From Streptomyces sp. NBC_01241 (lineage in GTDB: Bacteria; Actinomycetota; Actinomycetes; Streptomycetales; Streptomycetaceae), in contig NZ_CP108494.1 in assembly GCF_041435435.1 (NCBI RefSeq), forward strand, positions 62,001 to 126,000: 64,000 nucleotides of DNA, given 5' to 3'. Numbering within the stretch: position 1 is the first letter of the stretch; every line of letters begins with the position of its first letter. A model generated the notes under the pieces. That model did no database searches. It had not been told where the DNA came from and saw nothing but the letters and a program-made list of their open reading frames with translations. Below are positions 27,645-36,349 of the stretch, one piece after another. The position numbers and the translations under genes were made by a program.

Positions 27645-27808
27645 ACGCTCAGGACGCAGTCGTCGACGGCCTCGCCTTGCCCTGGAGCTCCGGCGTCGTC
27701 GAAAACCAGGTCACACGCATCAAGCTGATCAAACGCCGGTCATACGGCCGTGCCTCATTCGCACTGTTGCGGATCCGGAATGGTGCGGTACCTGTGTCCG
27801 CGCCTTGA
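27645..27808 (+). pseudogene. ISL3-family transposase C-terminal relic
   Basis: Directly after the VWA stop, the same strand reads AQDAVVDGLALPWSSGVVEN then RIKLIKRRSYGRASFALLR, the conserved C-terminal Glu region of ISL3/IS204-type transposases. Nothing upstream of it survives. Confidence 0.7.
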
Positions 27809-28254
27809 CGAGTGGTTGGAAAGCGAGGAGATACGGCCGGGACGCCTTCAGCACCTGGTGTCGGATGTGCAGCGGCGACTCGTGGACGCTCGCAGCACGG
27901 CGTGAGGCACATCGGCTGCACTGTCGGTCCGAAGCTGACCGGCCGACCAAGGAAACCGCCAGCTACCAGGCAAAGCACCCGCCAACTGCGAATCGACACA
28001 GCCTTCTGACGACCGCCTACCGAGGACCAACTCGCCACCCTCGCCAGCCTTGGGTGGGTGGGCTGCGTAGAAAGAATGGCTTGGTCCAGCCGCCGAGCAC
28101 CCGCTTGGGGAAGGTACTTTGGCCGCTCGACTGGCGCCTGGTAGACGGAGCCGGATCACCGAGAACCTGCTCCTGAGAGCGGGAGCAGACTGATTGCTGG
28201 CGGGGCTGGTGCCTGGCGCGGGGGCGCGGCAGGTTGAGTGACGGGGGTGCGGGG
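27809..28254. other. region without a confident gene
   Basis: One plus-strand frame contains WCGTC and WCRMC spaced like a zinc ribbon (about 27776-27885), but it has no start and no family I recognise. The remainder shows no gene. Confidence 0.35.
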
Positions 28255-28515
28255 ATGTCGGGGTCGGAACGTAGGGGTCGGTCGCGTGGTGAGTTGATCC
28301 GGCAGCGTACGCGGGCGCAGTTTGTGGGGCGTCGGGCGCAGTTGTCGTTGTTTGCGGAGAATTGGTTGAAGGATCCGGAGTCCGAGGAGGATCCGGCGGA
28401 GTTTTTGTTTCATGTGCGTGGGGTGGGTGGGGTGGGGAAGTCCACGCTGCTGCGGCAGTGGCAGGGGGCGGCCCGGCGGGCGGATCACGCGAAGGCAGGA
28501 CCATGGTGGGGCTGA
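28255..28515 (+). pseudogene. truncated P-loop ATPase (STAND/AAA-like), N-terminus only
   Basis: ATG at 28255 opens RSRGELIRQRTRAQFVGRRA, an N-terminal region typical of large NTPase regulators. It continues through LFHVRGVGGVGKSTLLRQW (Walker A) and breaks after GAARRADHAK. The nucleotide-binding domain and everything after it are missing. Confidence 0.65.
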
Positions 28516-28620
28516 CCGCGTATGCCGGTGCGAAGCCAGCGACCGCGGGAACGGTTCTGGTCGCAACCGCGTTGAAGTCGGCGGGCGACCGTGATCGTGG
28601 TGGCCCGGGTCGGAGGGGGA

Positions 28621-29766
28621 GTGCCTGTGCACACCAGCACGGTGCCGGACAACCCGGCGCAGCGGCGCGTCGAGGAAGTCCTGGCGGAGTTGACGGGATC
28701 GGGCGTGGAGGCCGGGGTGCAGGTGGCGGCCTGGTGCGACGGCGAGTTGGTGGTCGACGCGTGGGCGGGGACGGCCGACGTCGCCGAGGGGCGGCCGATG
28801 GGGCCGGACACCTTGGTGCCGGCCTGGTCGACTGGCAAGGGCGTGGCGGCGGCCCTGGTCGCGATACTGGTGGACCAGGGGGTGCTGGCGTACGACGCGC
28901 CGGTGGCGCGGCACTGGCCGCGGTTCGGCGCGGCGGGGAAGGAGCGGATCACCCTGGGGCAGGTGCTCGGTCATATGGCCGGGTTGCCCCAGCTGCCGGC
29001 GGATGTGACCCCGGAGCGGTTGCTCGACCTGCCGGCCATGGCCGACTGGATCGCCGGGCAGCGGCCGCGGTGGGAGCCCGGTAGCGCGTTCGGTTACCAC
29101 GCCTGGACTTACGGGGTGCTGCTGGCCGAGATTCTGCGCCGCGCTACCGGCCGGACCTGCGACCAGCTGCTGCGCGAAGAGCTGGCCGGTCCGCTCGGGA
29201 TCGGTGACGAGTTGCTCTTCCACGTCCCTGAGCACCTGGCGTCGCGGGTGGCCACCTGTTACGACGGCGGCTGGGCGGCTCGGCTGGAGCGGATGCCACC
29301 CGAGGCGCCGTTCTTCGATTGCGTTCCCCACGGGGTGCTGCCGGTGGCGGAGTTGGGTAACCGCGACGATTTCCGGCGTACGGCACTGCCTGCAAACGGG
29401 ATCATGACCGCGCGCGGGGCCGCCCGTCTGTACGCGGTGCTGGCCTGCGGCGGTGAGCTGGAGGGTGTACGGCTGCTGTCGGCGGCGACCTTGAAGGAGG
29501 CGACCACGGGGTGGGTGAGCGGGGTGGACAGGATGATGGGCACCACCTGCACGATGGGTGGCGGCTTCGTGATCGGGGACAGCGGAGCGAAGCCGGTGCG
29601 CCCGGCGGGCGGCTTCGGCCACAGCGGGTCGGGCGGCAGCACGGCCTTCGCCGACCCGGCGCATCGGTTCTCCTTCGCTCTGGTCAAGAACCGGATGACC
29701 ACGCCCGGCCTGGACGCGCGGCTGACAAGCGAGATCCGTACGGCGCTCGGCATCGCGAGCAACTGA
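28621..29766 (+). CDS. serine hydrolase, beta-lactamase/EstB family
   Basis: 381 residues. The serine-penicillin-recognising fold is shown by PAWSTGKGVAAALV (S-x-x-K nucleophile), YHAWTYGVLLAEIL with the Tyr of the second motif, and GGFGHSGSGGSTAFAD, the HxG-type third motif. No signal peptide, so probably a cytoplasmic esterase or peptidase rather than a resistance beta-lactamase. The GTG at 28621 lies 4 bp after GGAGG; a second GTG at 28627 has a more usual spacing and is equally possible. The upstream 100 bp is junction sequence. Confidence 0.88.
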   Translation: MPVHTSTVPDNPAQRRVEEVLAELTGSGVEAGVQVAAWCDGELVVDAWAGTADVAEGRPMGPDTLVPAWSTGKGVAAALVAILVDQGVLAYDAPVARHWPRFGAAGKERITLGQVLGHMAGLPQLPADVTPERLLDLPAMADWIAGQRPRWEPGSAFGYHAWTYGVLLAEILRRATGRTCDQLLREELAGPLGIGDELLFHVPEHLASRVATCYDGGWAARLERMPPEAPFFDCVPHGVLPVAELGNRDDFRRTALPANGIMTARGAARLYAVLACGGELEGVRLLSAATLKEATTGWVSGVDRMMGTTCTMGGGFVIGDSGAKPVRPAGGFGHSGSGGSTAFADPAHRFSFALVKNRMTTPGLDARLTSEIRTALGIASN

Positions 29767-29811
29767 GTACCCGCAGGCAGCAGGAACCACGAGATCGTCG
29801 CCGGCTCTCGC

Positions 29812-30270
29812 ACGTCTACAACGGCCCGACGATGCTGACCGGGCGCTGGTGGCCGCGCTGGGCGAGCTCGAAGCCGATCCTGTCGGTACCTCGCCGGGAA
29901 GGTTCGGGTTCGATGAACCGGAGCTCGCTCTCCACCAGGCGGAAGCCGATCTCGTTCTCGGACGTCATCAACAGGCCCGTACCCGTGCCGAAGCGTCCGC
30001 AGCAGCGTGCCCGAACGGTACGGGCGGCTGGGCGGCTGGGCGGCTGCCACCCTCGTCCTCGCACAGAGCGAAGCTCTCGGCCAGCCCCAGTACGCCGTCC
30101 AACGCGCCCTTCACGTTTTCGACCACGTCCCCGCTGCCCGGCTCCGCTCCACAACCCGCACCCGCCTCCACAAACTTGCCACAGCGCTCCCCGCCGGACA
30201 CGCAGCCGACCTCACCGAACGGCTCGGTACTCTCCCCGTAGCCATCGACCACCACGGACACGCCCTCTGA
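29812..30270 (+). pseudogene. C-terminal remnant of a regulator with TPR-like helices
   Basis: Two adjacent plus-strand frames join at about 30025-30035: RFGFDEPELALHQAEADLVL and ASAAACPNGTG, then ATLVLAQSEALGQPQYAVQR and TRTRLHKLATALPAGHAADL. This resembles the C-terminal half of Streptomyces HTH regulators with TPR-like repeats. The N-terminus is gone and there is one frameshift. Confidence 0.5.
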
Positions 30271-30633
30271 GTCCCTCAGCGACGTTCAGCTCGGCATATC
30301 CGCTTTGTGCCCATCCGCGTGTTCGGCAAGAGAGTCGAGCGCGCCGGCGGTGAGCTCTCGATGACGACGGCAACGACGAGTGAGCCCGGCTCAGCGCTCC
30401 AGGTCGCCAGGCATGGTGCTCAGCCCGGCACGAGCCGACGGAAGCGGCGGAGTGGCAGTCATCCGACGGGCCAAGCCAACGAGGTGCTGACGCAGGTCAG
30501 TATGCTCGTCGGCCGTGGAGCCGAGGATCAGTCGGGTGATCTGGGGAAAAGCGGAGGGCAGTACAGCAATCCCGATGAGAGCCAAAAGGGTGCCTGCAGC
30601 GCGATCGTCCGGCTTCGTACCCAGCGCTGCGGC
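30271..30633. other. spacer; possible broken membrane-protein relic
   Basis: A minus-strand frame includes a hydrophobic stretch (AAGTLLALIGIAVLPSAF) and looks weakly coding from about 30640 to 30391. It has no valid start outside the IS5 element. I do not call a gene. Confidence 0.3.
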
Positions 30634-31526
30634 CAGTGAGCCCTTTCCAATCTGACGGCGGCACTGTCGAGACGGGCAGCTGTACAACGCGAAGAAGCTC
30701 CTGGTAGACGGGTTCACGACCAAGATCACCCGTGTCCGCCAGGAGCTTCGCGTGCTTGTCTACCCGTCGTCGATCGATCTGTCCAGCCACACCCTGCGCT
30801 ATCTGACAGGACAACTCCGTGCCCGGCAGCGCGAGATCGGAACGCGGTGGCGACGGTTGCCGGTGGGCCGGCAGGCCCTGCTCGCCCTGGCCCACTTGAG
30901 GTGCGGTGACACCTACGCCCAGCTCGCGGCCGGGTTCCGCATTGGTGTCGCAACGGCCTATCGCTACATACGCGAAGCCGTCGCCGTCCTGGCCGCCCTC
31001 GCCCCGACCCTGGCCGAAGCGATGAAGACCATGCAGACGAAGGCGTTCGTGATCCTGGACGGCACCCTGCTACCTATCGACCGGATTGCCGCAGACACCC
31101 CGTACTACTCCGGGAAGCATAAACGCCACGGCATGAACGTCCAGGTCCTCACCGACCCGTTCGCACGCCTGTTGTGGGCCTCGCCCGCACTACCGGGCTC
31201 GACCCACGACCTGACCGCCGCACGTACTCACGGCATCATCGATGCCCTCGTCGACGCGGACGTGAAGTGCTGGGCGGACAAGGCATACCAAGGCGCCGGC
31301 CGCCCGGTCCGGGTCCCGTTCCGCGGCCGACGGCTCAAGCGGTGGAAGCGACGGCACAACAGCACCCACGCCAGGATCCGCTGCCTCGGCGAGCAAGCCA
31401 TGGCCACCCTGAAGAGCTGGCGCCTCCTGCGCAAACTCCGCTGCAGTACCAACCGGATCAACGACATCGTGAAGGCCATCGTCGCCCTTCATCACGCCTC
31501 AACCTGAGGTTGGAAAAGGCTCACTG
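30634..31526 (+). mobile_element. IS5-family insertion sequence
   Basis: The inverted ends CAGTGAGCCCTTTCCAATC (30634-30652) and 31508-31526 match with two differences. About 0.9 kb with one transposase gene. The flanks GGC and CTT do not match, and the right flank is a truncated intron reverse-transcriptase gene with no continuation on the left, so DNA was lost at the left junction. Confidence 0.8.
30752..31507 (+). CDS. IS5-family transposase (DDE_Tnp_4 type)
   Basis: 251 residues. The N-terminal HTH has GDTYAQLAAGFRIGVATAYR. The DDE core shows VILDGTLLPIDR (Asp), YYSGKHKRHGMNVQVLTDP, LPGSTHDLTAARTHG (Asp of the HDL motif) and WADKAYQGAG, followed by the C-terminal NDIVKAIVALHHA. GTG at 30752 with AGGAG 6 bp upstream. 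Intact. Confidence 0.9.
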   Translation: MLVYPSSIDLSSHTLRYLTGQLRARQREIGTRWRRLPVGRQALLALAHLRCGDTYAQLAAGFRIGVATAYRYIREAVAVLAALAPTLAEAMKTMQTKAFVILDGTLLPIDRIAADTPYYSGKHKRHGMNVQVLTDPFARLLWASPALPGSTHDLTAARTHGIIDALVDADVKCWADKAYQGAGRPVRVPFRGRRLKRWKRRHNSTHARIRCLGEQAMATLKSWRLLRKLRCSTNRINDIVKAIVALHHAST

Positions 31527-32057
31527 CTTGGTGCCGAAGTGGTGGATCTCGGCGATCGCGTCCCAGGCCCGCCGCCCGGGCCTGAAGCCATAGGAAACCG
31601 GCGTGAAGTCGGTCTCGAAGATCGGCTCCAGTACGAGTTTCAGCGCGGCCTGCACGATCCGGTCCGCCACCGTCGGAATCCCGAGGGCGCGGACGTTCCC
31701 CGACCCGCCCGGCTTGGGGATCTTGCGTTCCCTGACCGGGAGAGGCCGGAACGAGCCGCCCTTGAGGGCGATACGTAGATCGTGCAGGAACCCGGGCACC
31801 CCGGTGTACTCCTCAATGTCGGCGACGGTCAGGCCGTCGACGCCGGAAGTGCGGGAGCCCTTGTTGCCCGCGACCCGCTCGAACGCCACGATCAGCGTCG
31901 CCGGGTCGTGCACGAGGTTGAACAGGTCGTCGAACCGGCGGCCGGGATCGGCCGCCGCCCAACGGTGCAGCTTGGCCTGCATCTCCGATACCCGCTGTCG
32001 GGGACCGACGGTCCCGGTGGGCGGAGCGCTGCCGTTCGGCGGCGCGTCTTTCGGCAT
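31521..32057 (-). pseudogene. ltrA: group II intron reverse transcriptase, N-terminal fragment
   Basis: 178 codons: AFERVAGNKGSRTSGVDGLT, IPKPGGSGNVRALGIPTVAD and DRIVQAALKLVLEPIFETDF, then SYGFRPGRRAWDAIAEIHHF. These are RT blocks 0-2a. The frame ends at the IS5 boundary; the YADD block, maturase domain and intron 3' end are absent. Confidence 0.85.
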
Positions 32058-32674
32058 TGCAGCCTCCTTGTTGCTCGTCTTCCGCTGCCGCCCTTCCCCA
32101 TGTGGCCGGCTTTCCCGGCCTCGGAGTACTACGGCGGCTCCGCCCCGTCCCCGGCCGATCGGCGGTCGATGCGCCCAGCCCCCGCCGCCGCGCTGGAGGC
32201 ACGGGCGGAGGCGAGGCCGGGGACGGTTCCCACGTTCACCGTGATTCGCTGGATGGAGGAGGAGCCCGGCTGTGCCCCAGCGGCATCGCCACGAGTACGC
32301 CGTAGACCTTCCTCATGACCTCCCACTCCGTTTAGGGATACTTCGTGGGAGTTCTCCCGTTTTCGGTACTTCCTCCGCACGGAGGATGCCCGTCAACGCG
32401 ATACGCACCGCGTCCGGCCCAGATCCGCCAGGTTCGAGCCGGTGTCCAAGTTGAAGGACGTAACAACGCCGGTTCCTCGCGTACTCCTCTCCATCTCGCC
32501 GACCGGACCCACACCATCTGGCAGTGCTGGCACGTCCCGGCCGTGTCGGGGCTGCTTGCCGCCCTTCCCGGCATCACCCGGATCAGGCTGCCCCCAGCTT
32601 CAATCCACCTGCTACGACAGGCAGATGACGGTGGTCTTTCACCTCCGTACGAATCACAGCGCCTCGTGGCGCAA
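32058..32674 (-). other. probable 5' RNA part of the same group II intron
   Basis: About 600 bp upstream of the RT start has no gene and fits the length of intron domains I-III. Near 32660-32675 the minus strand reads TTGCGCCACGAGGCGC, similar to group II 5' starts (GUGCG-type). The exact 5' splice site is uncertain. Confidence 0.4.
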
Positions 32675-32699
32675 CCCTCTGAAGTGGACAGCCTGGTAC
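32675..32699 (+). repeat. orphan IS3 terminal sequence
   Basis: The run CCTCTGAAGTGGACAGCCTG is identical to the orfA-side end of the IS3 element at 61154-62470 (complement of 62441-62460) and is followed by a further near-match. No IS3 gene follows; the antitoxin gene does. Confidence 0.65.
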
Positions 32700-32736
32700 T
32701 CACCCCGTGAGTTCTACCGGCGGCAGAATCGGTGGT

Positions 32737-32991
32737 ATGGGCAAACCGACGAGCATCAAGACCAGCGAGGAAGTGCGCGACCGGCTCCGGGTTCTCGCCG
32801 CGGAGCGCGGCACGACCATCACCGAGCTGTTGGAGGAGCTCGCCGGCTGCGAGCTCACGGAAGCCGAGCGTGAGCAGCGTGCTGTCGAGGCTGCCCGTGA
32901 GCTCGGTATCGAGTACACCGAGCACGTCCAGCAGGCCGGGCAGGACGCCTGGGCGAGGATCCGCGCTCATCAGGGCGGCGCCGCCGCGTGA
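32737..32991 (+). CDS. ribbon-helix-helix type antitoxin
   Basis: 84 residues from ATG 32737: MGKPTSIKTSEEVRDRLRVL, AAERGTTITELLEELAG, then a charged C-terminal helix likely to bind the toxin. Size and the 4-bp overlap with a PIN-type gene mark it as a VapB-like antitoxin. A GTG at 32707 is in frame but adds a poorly conserved leader; the ribosome site is weak. Confidence 0.75.
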   Translation: MGKPTSIKTSEEVRDRLRVLAAERGTTITELLEELAGCELTEAEREQRAVEAARELGIEYTEHVQQAGQDAWARIRAHQGGAAA

Positions 32992-33242
32992 ACCTGACGG
33001 TCGTCCTGGACCACACCGCTCTGATCGCGCTGTACCGGGCGGATCCCTTCCTCACCGGCCTGTGCATCGAAGCCTCCCGCGGTACCGGCCGCGTCATCGT
33101 CCCGTCGCTGTCGGTCCTGCTGCGGAGCAGCAGGACGCGGGTGCGGGCCAGCACGCGGCGGTTTCGCGGAGAACGTTCCGTTCACCACCGGGCACGCAGG
33201 ACCACAAGCCAACAAGGACCTGACCAGGACTCGCGAAGGTGA
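32988..33242 (+). pseudogene. PIN-domain toxin, truncated
   Basis: GTG overlaps the antitoxin stop. The first 45 residues are PIN-like: NLTVVLDHTALIALYRADPF with the first acidic residue, then RVIVPSLSVL. After about 33122 the sequence becomes Arg/Ser-rich and unrelated, so the other catalytic acids are missing and the toxin is probably inactive. Confidence 0.65.
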
Positions 33243-33260
33243 GATCGGGTGAAGGGCAGC

Positions 33261-33286
33261 CTGGGGGCGGGGGACTCCGCCCCCAG
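33261..33286 (+). terminator. intrinsic terminator
   Basis: Perfect 10-bp stem CTGGGGGCGG / CCGCCCCCAG with loop GGGACT, after the toxin remnant and before the convergent small membrane-protein gene. Confidence 0.75.
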
Positions 33287-33336
33287 ACGTGTCGTTCGAG
33301 GCATCTCTCTTCGATACAACGGTGTTAGGCAAATCG

Positions 33337-33597
33337 TCATTGTTGAGCAGTGCGGCTATGCACGCCAGCTACCCGTGCTTCGTCCGGTGCCCTCCTCTCC
33401 AGCTCAGGTGTGTTCTCGTCCTCTTCGCGGCTCACCTTCTGGGTGTTGCGCTCGGTCGCTACCCTCAGCTCATTGAGTGCGTGTACCACAGGGATGCAGG
33501 CCTGAATGAGTTCCGCCACCGCCTTCGGGACACGGGCGGCAGCGCCGATGATGATCACGATTCCGCCGATCACGGCCAGAATGGTCGTCAGCGCCAT
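33337..33597 (-). CDS. small single-span membrane protein
   Basis: 86 residues from ATG 33597 with GGAGG 5 bp upstream. Residues 2-22 (ALTTILAVIGGIVIIIGAAA) form one membrane helix, followed by an amphipathic helix and a charged, Glu/Arg-rich tail. The family is unknown. It is divergent from the NB-ARC gene at 33767 with 170 bp between them, so the two may be co-regulated. Confidence 0.65.
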   Translation of the reverse strand: MALTTILAVIGGIVIIIGAAARVPKAVAELIQACIPVVHALNELRVATERNTQKVSREEDENTPELERRAPDEARVAGVHSRTAQQ

Positions 33598-33766
33598 CAC
33601 TTCCTCCGGAAGTTAAGGCCAGGCCGGGTGCCTGGCACGATGAGGATCCGCAAGCTGGGTACGGACGAGCCACTCCGGATTGGCTGGAACAAGGGAATCC
33701 GTGCTGGTGGGCGGGCTACGGTGAGTTTTCCGGTCCGGATCCGGACCGGAGAAACGGGGAAGGCAC

Positions 33767-36271
33767 ATGGCTGGAACGCGGAGAGTTGAAGGGGCACGCA
33801 AGTGGTTCGGGGACAGGCTGAAGGAGCTGCGAACCGTCTCGGGGCTGGATCAGGAAGCGGCCGCGAGAAGGGCGAACGACAGGGCTAGGTCGGCGCGGCC
33901 CGTCTCCCCCGGCAAGCCAGTGAAACAGCTCACCGCTAAGGGGATCAGTTCATGGGAGCTTGGCGATCATCTGCCGCGGTCGGAAGCGGCGGGGAGGCTG
34001 GTTCAGGTGCTGATCGAACGTGCACGGGCTCGGGGCGTTCGTCCGGATGATCAGAACCTGACCCCTGGACTGCTGGACGAGAACAAGTGGGAAGCCTGGT
34101 GGAATGCCGCCCAAGCCCAGCCACAGCCGACCGCCAGTGCCGGCAGTAAGTCGAAGTCATCGCCTACGGCCCTGCCTCCGGACGTCTTACGCGCGGCTGC
34201 TGAGACGGACGCTCCCGCGGGCCTGAATAACCTCCCCTTCCGAACAGATCACTTCGTCGGGCGTGCCGCTGAACAGGAACAACTCGACTCGGCATTAAGC
34301 ACCACCAGCGCGGCGCAAGTCGTGTTCGGGTTGGGCGGCGTCGGCAAGAGCACCTTGGCTGCGCACTGGGCTGCCACCCGCCCCCACGGCTGTACTCCCG
34401 TTCGTTGGATCACCGCTGACAGCCCCGCTAACATCCGGCAGGGTCTGGTAGACCTCGCCACCGCTCTCCAGCCGGCCCTGGTGTCTGCTCCGACCGCAGA
34501 GGTGCTCGCCGAGTTCGCCTTGCAGTGGCTCGCCAGCCACCGAGACTGGCTGCTGGTACTGGACAACGTCGAGGATCCCGCTGACATCGCCCCGCTGCTG
34601 GCCCGCGCCCCTGGCGGCCGGTTCCTCATTACCACCCGGCGCTCCAGCGGCTGGCGTGGCATGACAATGCCCATGTGCCTCGGCGTACTCGCTCCGACCG
34701 AATCCCGCAGCCTGCTCGCCACCGGGACCCATGGCGAAGGGGATCCGGATGCGGACGGCGTGCAAGAACTCTGCGATGAACTGGGGCATTTGCCACTGGC
34801 CATCGAACAGGCTGGTGCCTACATCACCGAAGCCGGCCTCACCCCGCGCGCCTATCTGGACCTGCTTGCCAACCTCCCGGCGGACATGTATCGCCGAGGG
34901 GAAGAAGGCCGCGCTGTTGATCAGACCATCGCCCGTATCTGGCACATCACCCTTGAGCACCTCACCGACACGCCCCTCGCAGGACATGTCCTACGCACGC
35001 TGGCCTGGTACGCCCCCGACCGGATCCCCCGCACTCTGCTCGAATCCCTGGGAGAGCAGCCCGCCGTGCATGACGCCGTGCGGCGTCTTGCCGCCTACAG
35101 CATGATCACCGCAGCCCCGGACACGGTGACCGTGCACCGGCTCGTCCAGGCCGTCGCCCGCACTCCCGATCCCAGTGATCCCCACCGCCATCCGCACGAC
35201 ATCAGCCGAGCCCTCAGCGACGCCACCGCTGGTCTGGTCTCAAGAAGTTTGGATAACGGAGACGACCCGACTTCCTGGCCCGCCTGGCGGGAGCTCGTTC
35301 CTCACATCGACGCCATCGTCGACCACGCTCCGCCGGGCACCGATACTGAGCGCACTGCGCTCGTACTCAACCAGACCGCACTCTTCCTTGCAGAACAAGG
35401 CCTTATCGCCCGTTCCACTGCATACCGTCAACGGGCCCTTGCAGCCAGGGAACGTATCTTTCCTGCTGACCACCCACACATCCTGACCTCGCGGCACAAC
35501 CTCGCCTGCGCGTTCCACGCTGCAGGTGACCTGGAGAAGGCGATCCCCCTCTACAAGTCAACTCTGGAGGCGCGGGAGCGGGTGCTCCCTGTCGACCACC
35601 AGCACACGCTGGTCTCTCGGAACAACCTCGCCTGTTGCTACCACGATGAAGGCGACCTGGAGAAGGCGATCCCCCTCTACGAGCAGATCTTGCAAACCCA
35701 GGAGCGGGTGCTTTCCAACGCCCACATCGACACGCTGACTTCGCGGCACAACCTCGCCTGTTGCTACCACGATGCAGGTGACCCGGGAAAGGCGATCCTC
35801 CTCTGCGAGCAGGGCCTGAAGGATGCGGAACAGGCCCTTCCCATCGACCACCCTCTCACTCTGACTTTGCACAGAAGCCTGGCCGACGTGTACCGCTCTA
35901 AAGGTGATCTGGAGAAGGCAATCCACCACTACAAACAGGCTCTGGCTGGCCGAGAGCGAGTTCTTCGCGCAGGCCACAGCCACACGCTGGCCTCGCGGAA
36001 AGCCCTGGCTGACGCGCACCACGCTGCAGGCAACCTGAAGGAGGCGATCCCCCTCTACGAGCAGAACCTGGCCGATGTGGAGCGGTTCCTTCCCGTCGAC
36101 CACCCGGTCGGGACTCAGTTGAGATTCACACTTGCTGGTGTATACGAGGAGGCAAACAACCCGGAGCGGGCACTTGCCTTATACGAGCGTGCCTTTGCGG
36201 ATGCTCAGAAGTTCCTCTCGGACAACCATCCCGACGCACAACGGGAGGCACTCGACGGCAATCCGGACTGA
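33767..36271 (+). CDS. XRE-NB-ARC-TPR STAND ATPase
   Basis: 834 residues. Residues about 10-75 form an HTH (DRLKELRTVSGLDQEAAARR, KGISSWELGDHLPRSE). A Ser/Pro/Gln linker follows. The NB-ARC domain starts near 165: VVFGLGGVGKSTLAAHWA (Walker A, about 187), DWLLVLDNVED (Walker B, about 260), GGRFLITTRRSSGW and GHLPLAIEQAGAYI. Residues about 535-830 hold 42-residue TPR repeats (DLEKAIPLYEQILQTQERVL type). Such signal-transducing NTPases regulate transcription of metabolite or defence genes on ligand sensing; some related architectures act in phage defence. ATG at 33767 follows GGGGAAGG. Confidence 0.88.
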   Translation: MAGTRRVEGARKWFGDRLKELRTVSGLDQEAAARRANDRARSARPVSPGKPVKQLTAKGISSWELGDHLPRSEAAGRLVQVLIERARARGVRPDDQNLTPGLLDENKWEAWWNAAQAQPQPTASAGSKSKSSPTALPPDVLRAAAETDAPAGLNNLPFRTDHFVGRAAEQEQLDSALSTTSAAQVVFGLGGVGKSTLAAHWAATRPHGCTPVRWITADSPANIRQGLVDLATALQPALVSAPTAEVLAEFALQWLASHRDWLLVLDNVEDPADIAPLLARAPGGRFLITTRRSSGWRGMTMPMCLGVLAPTESRSLLATGTHGEGDPDADGVQELCDELGHLPLAIEQAGAYITEAGLTPRAYLDLLANLPADMYRRGEEGRAVDQTIARIWHITLEHLTDTPLAGHVLRTLAWYAPDRIPRTLLESLGEQPAVHDAVRRLAAYSMITAAPDTVTVHRLVQAVARTPDPSDPHRHPHDISRALSDATAGLVSRSLDNGDDPTSWPAWRELVPHIDAIVDHAPPGTDTERTALVLNQTALFLAEQGLIARSTAYRQRALAARERIFPADHPHILTSRHNLACAFHAAGDLEKAIPLYKSTLEARERVLPVDHQHTLVSRNNLACCYHDEGDLEKAIPLYEQILQTQERVLSNAHIDTLTSRHNLACCYHDAGDPGKAILLCEQGLKDAEQALPIDHPLTLTLHRSLADVYRSKGDLEKAIHHYKQALAGRERVLRAGHSHTLASRKALADAHHAAGNLKEAIPLYEQNLADVERFLPVDHPVGTQLRFTLAGVYEEANNPERALALYERAFADAQKFLSDNHPDAQREALDGNPD
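35528..36070 (+). repeat. 126-bp tandem TPR-coding repeats
   Basis: Five copies of a GACCTGGAGAAGGCGATCCC-like unit begin at 35528, 35654, 35780, 35906 and 36032, exactly 126 bp apart, coding 42-residue TPR units. The first two are nearly identical at the DNA level, implying recent duplication. Confidence 0.85.
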
Positions 36272-36349
36272 GTGAGCCCTTTTGGGTGCTGACCGCGACG
36301 TGCCGTGGCGTCGGCGGGAGGGTAGTTCTCATCGCGCTGCCGGCGGCGG

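Noticed and set aside
35528..36070. 126-bp repeats as a non-coding repeat array
   Set aside because: The period is exactly 42 codons within a TPR-coding gene, so it is protein repeat structure.
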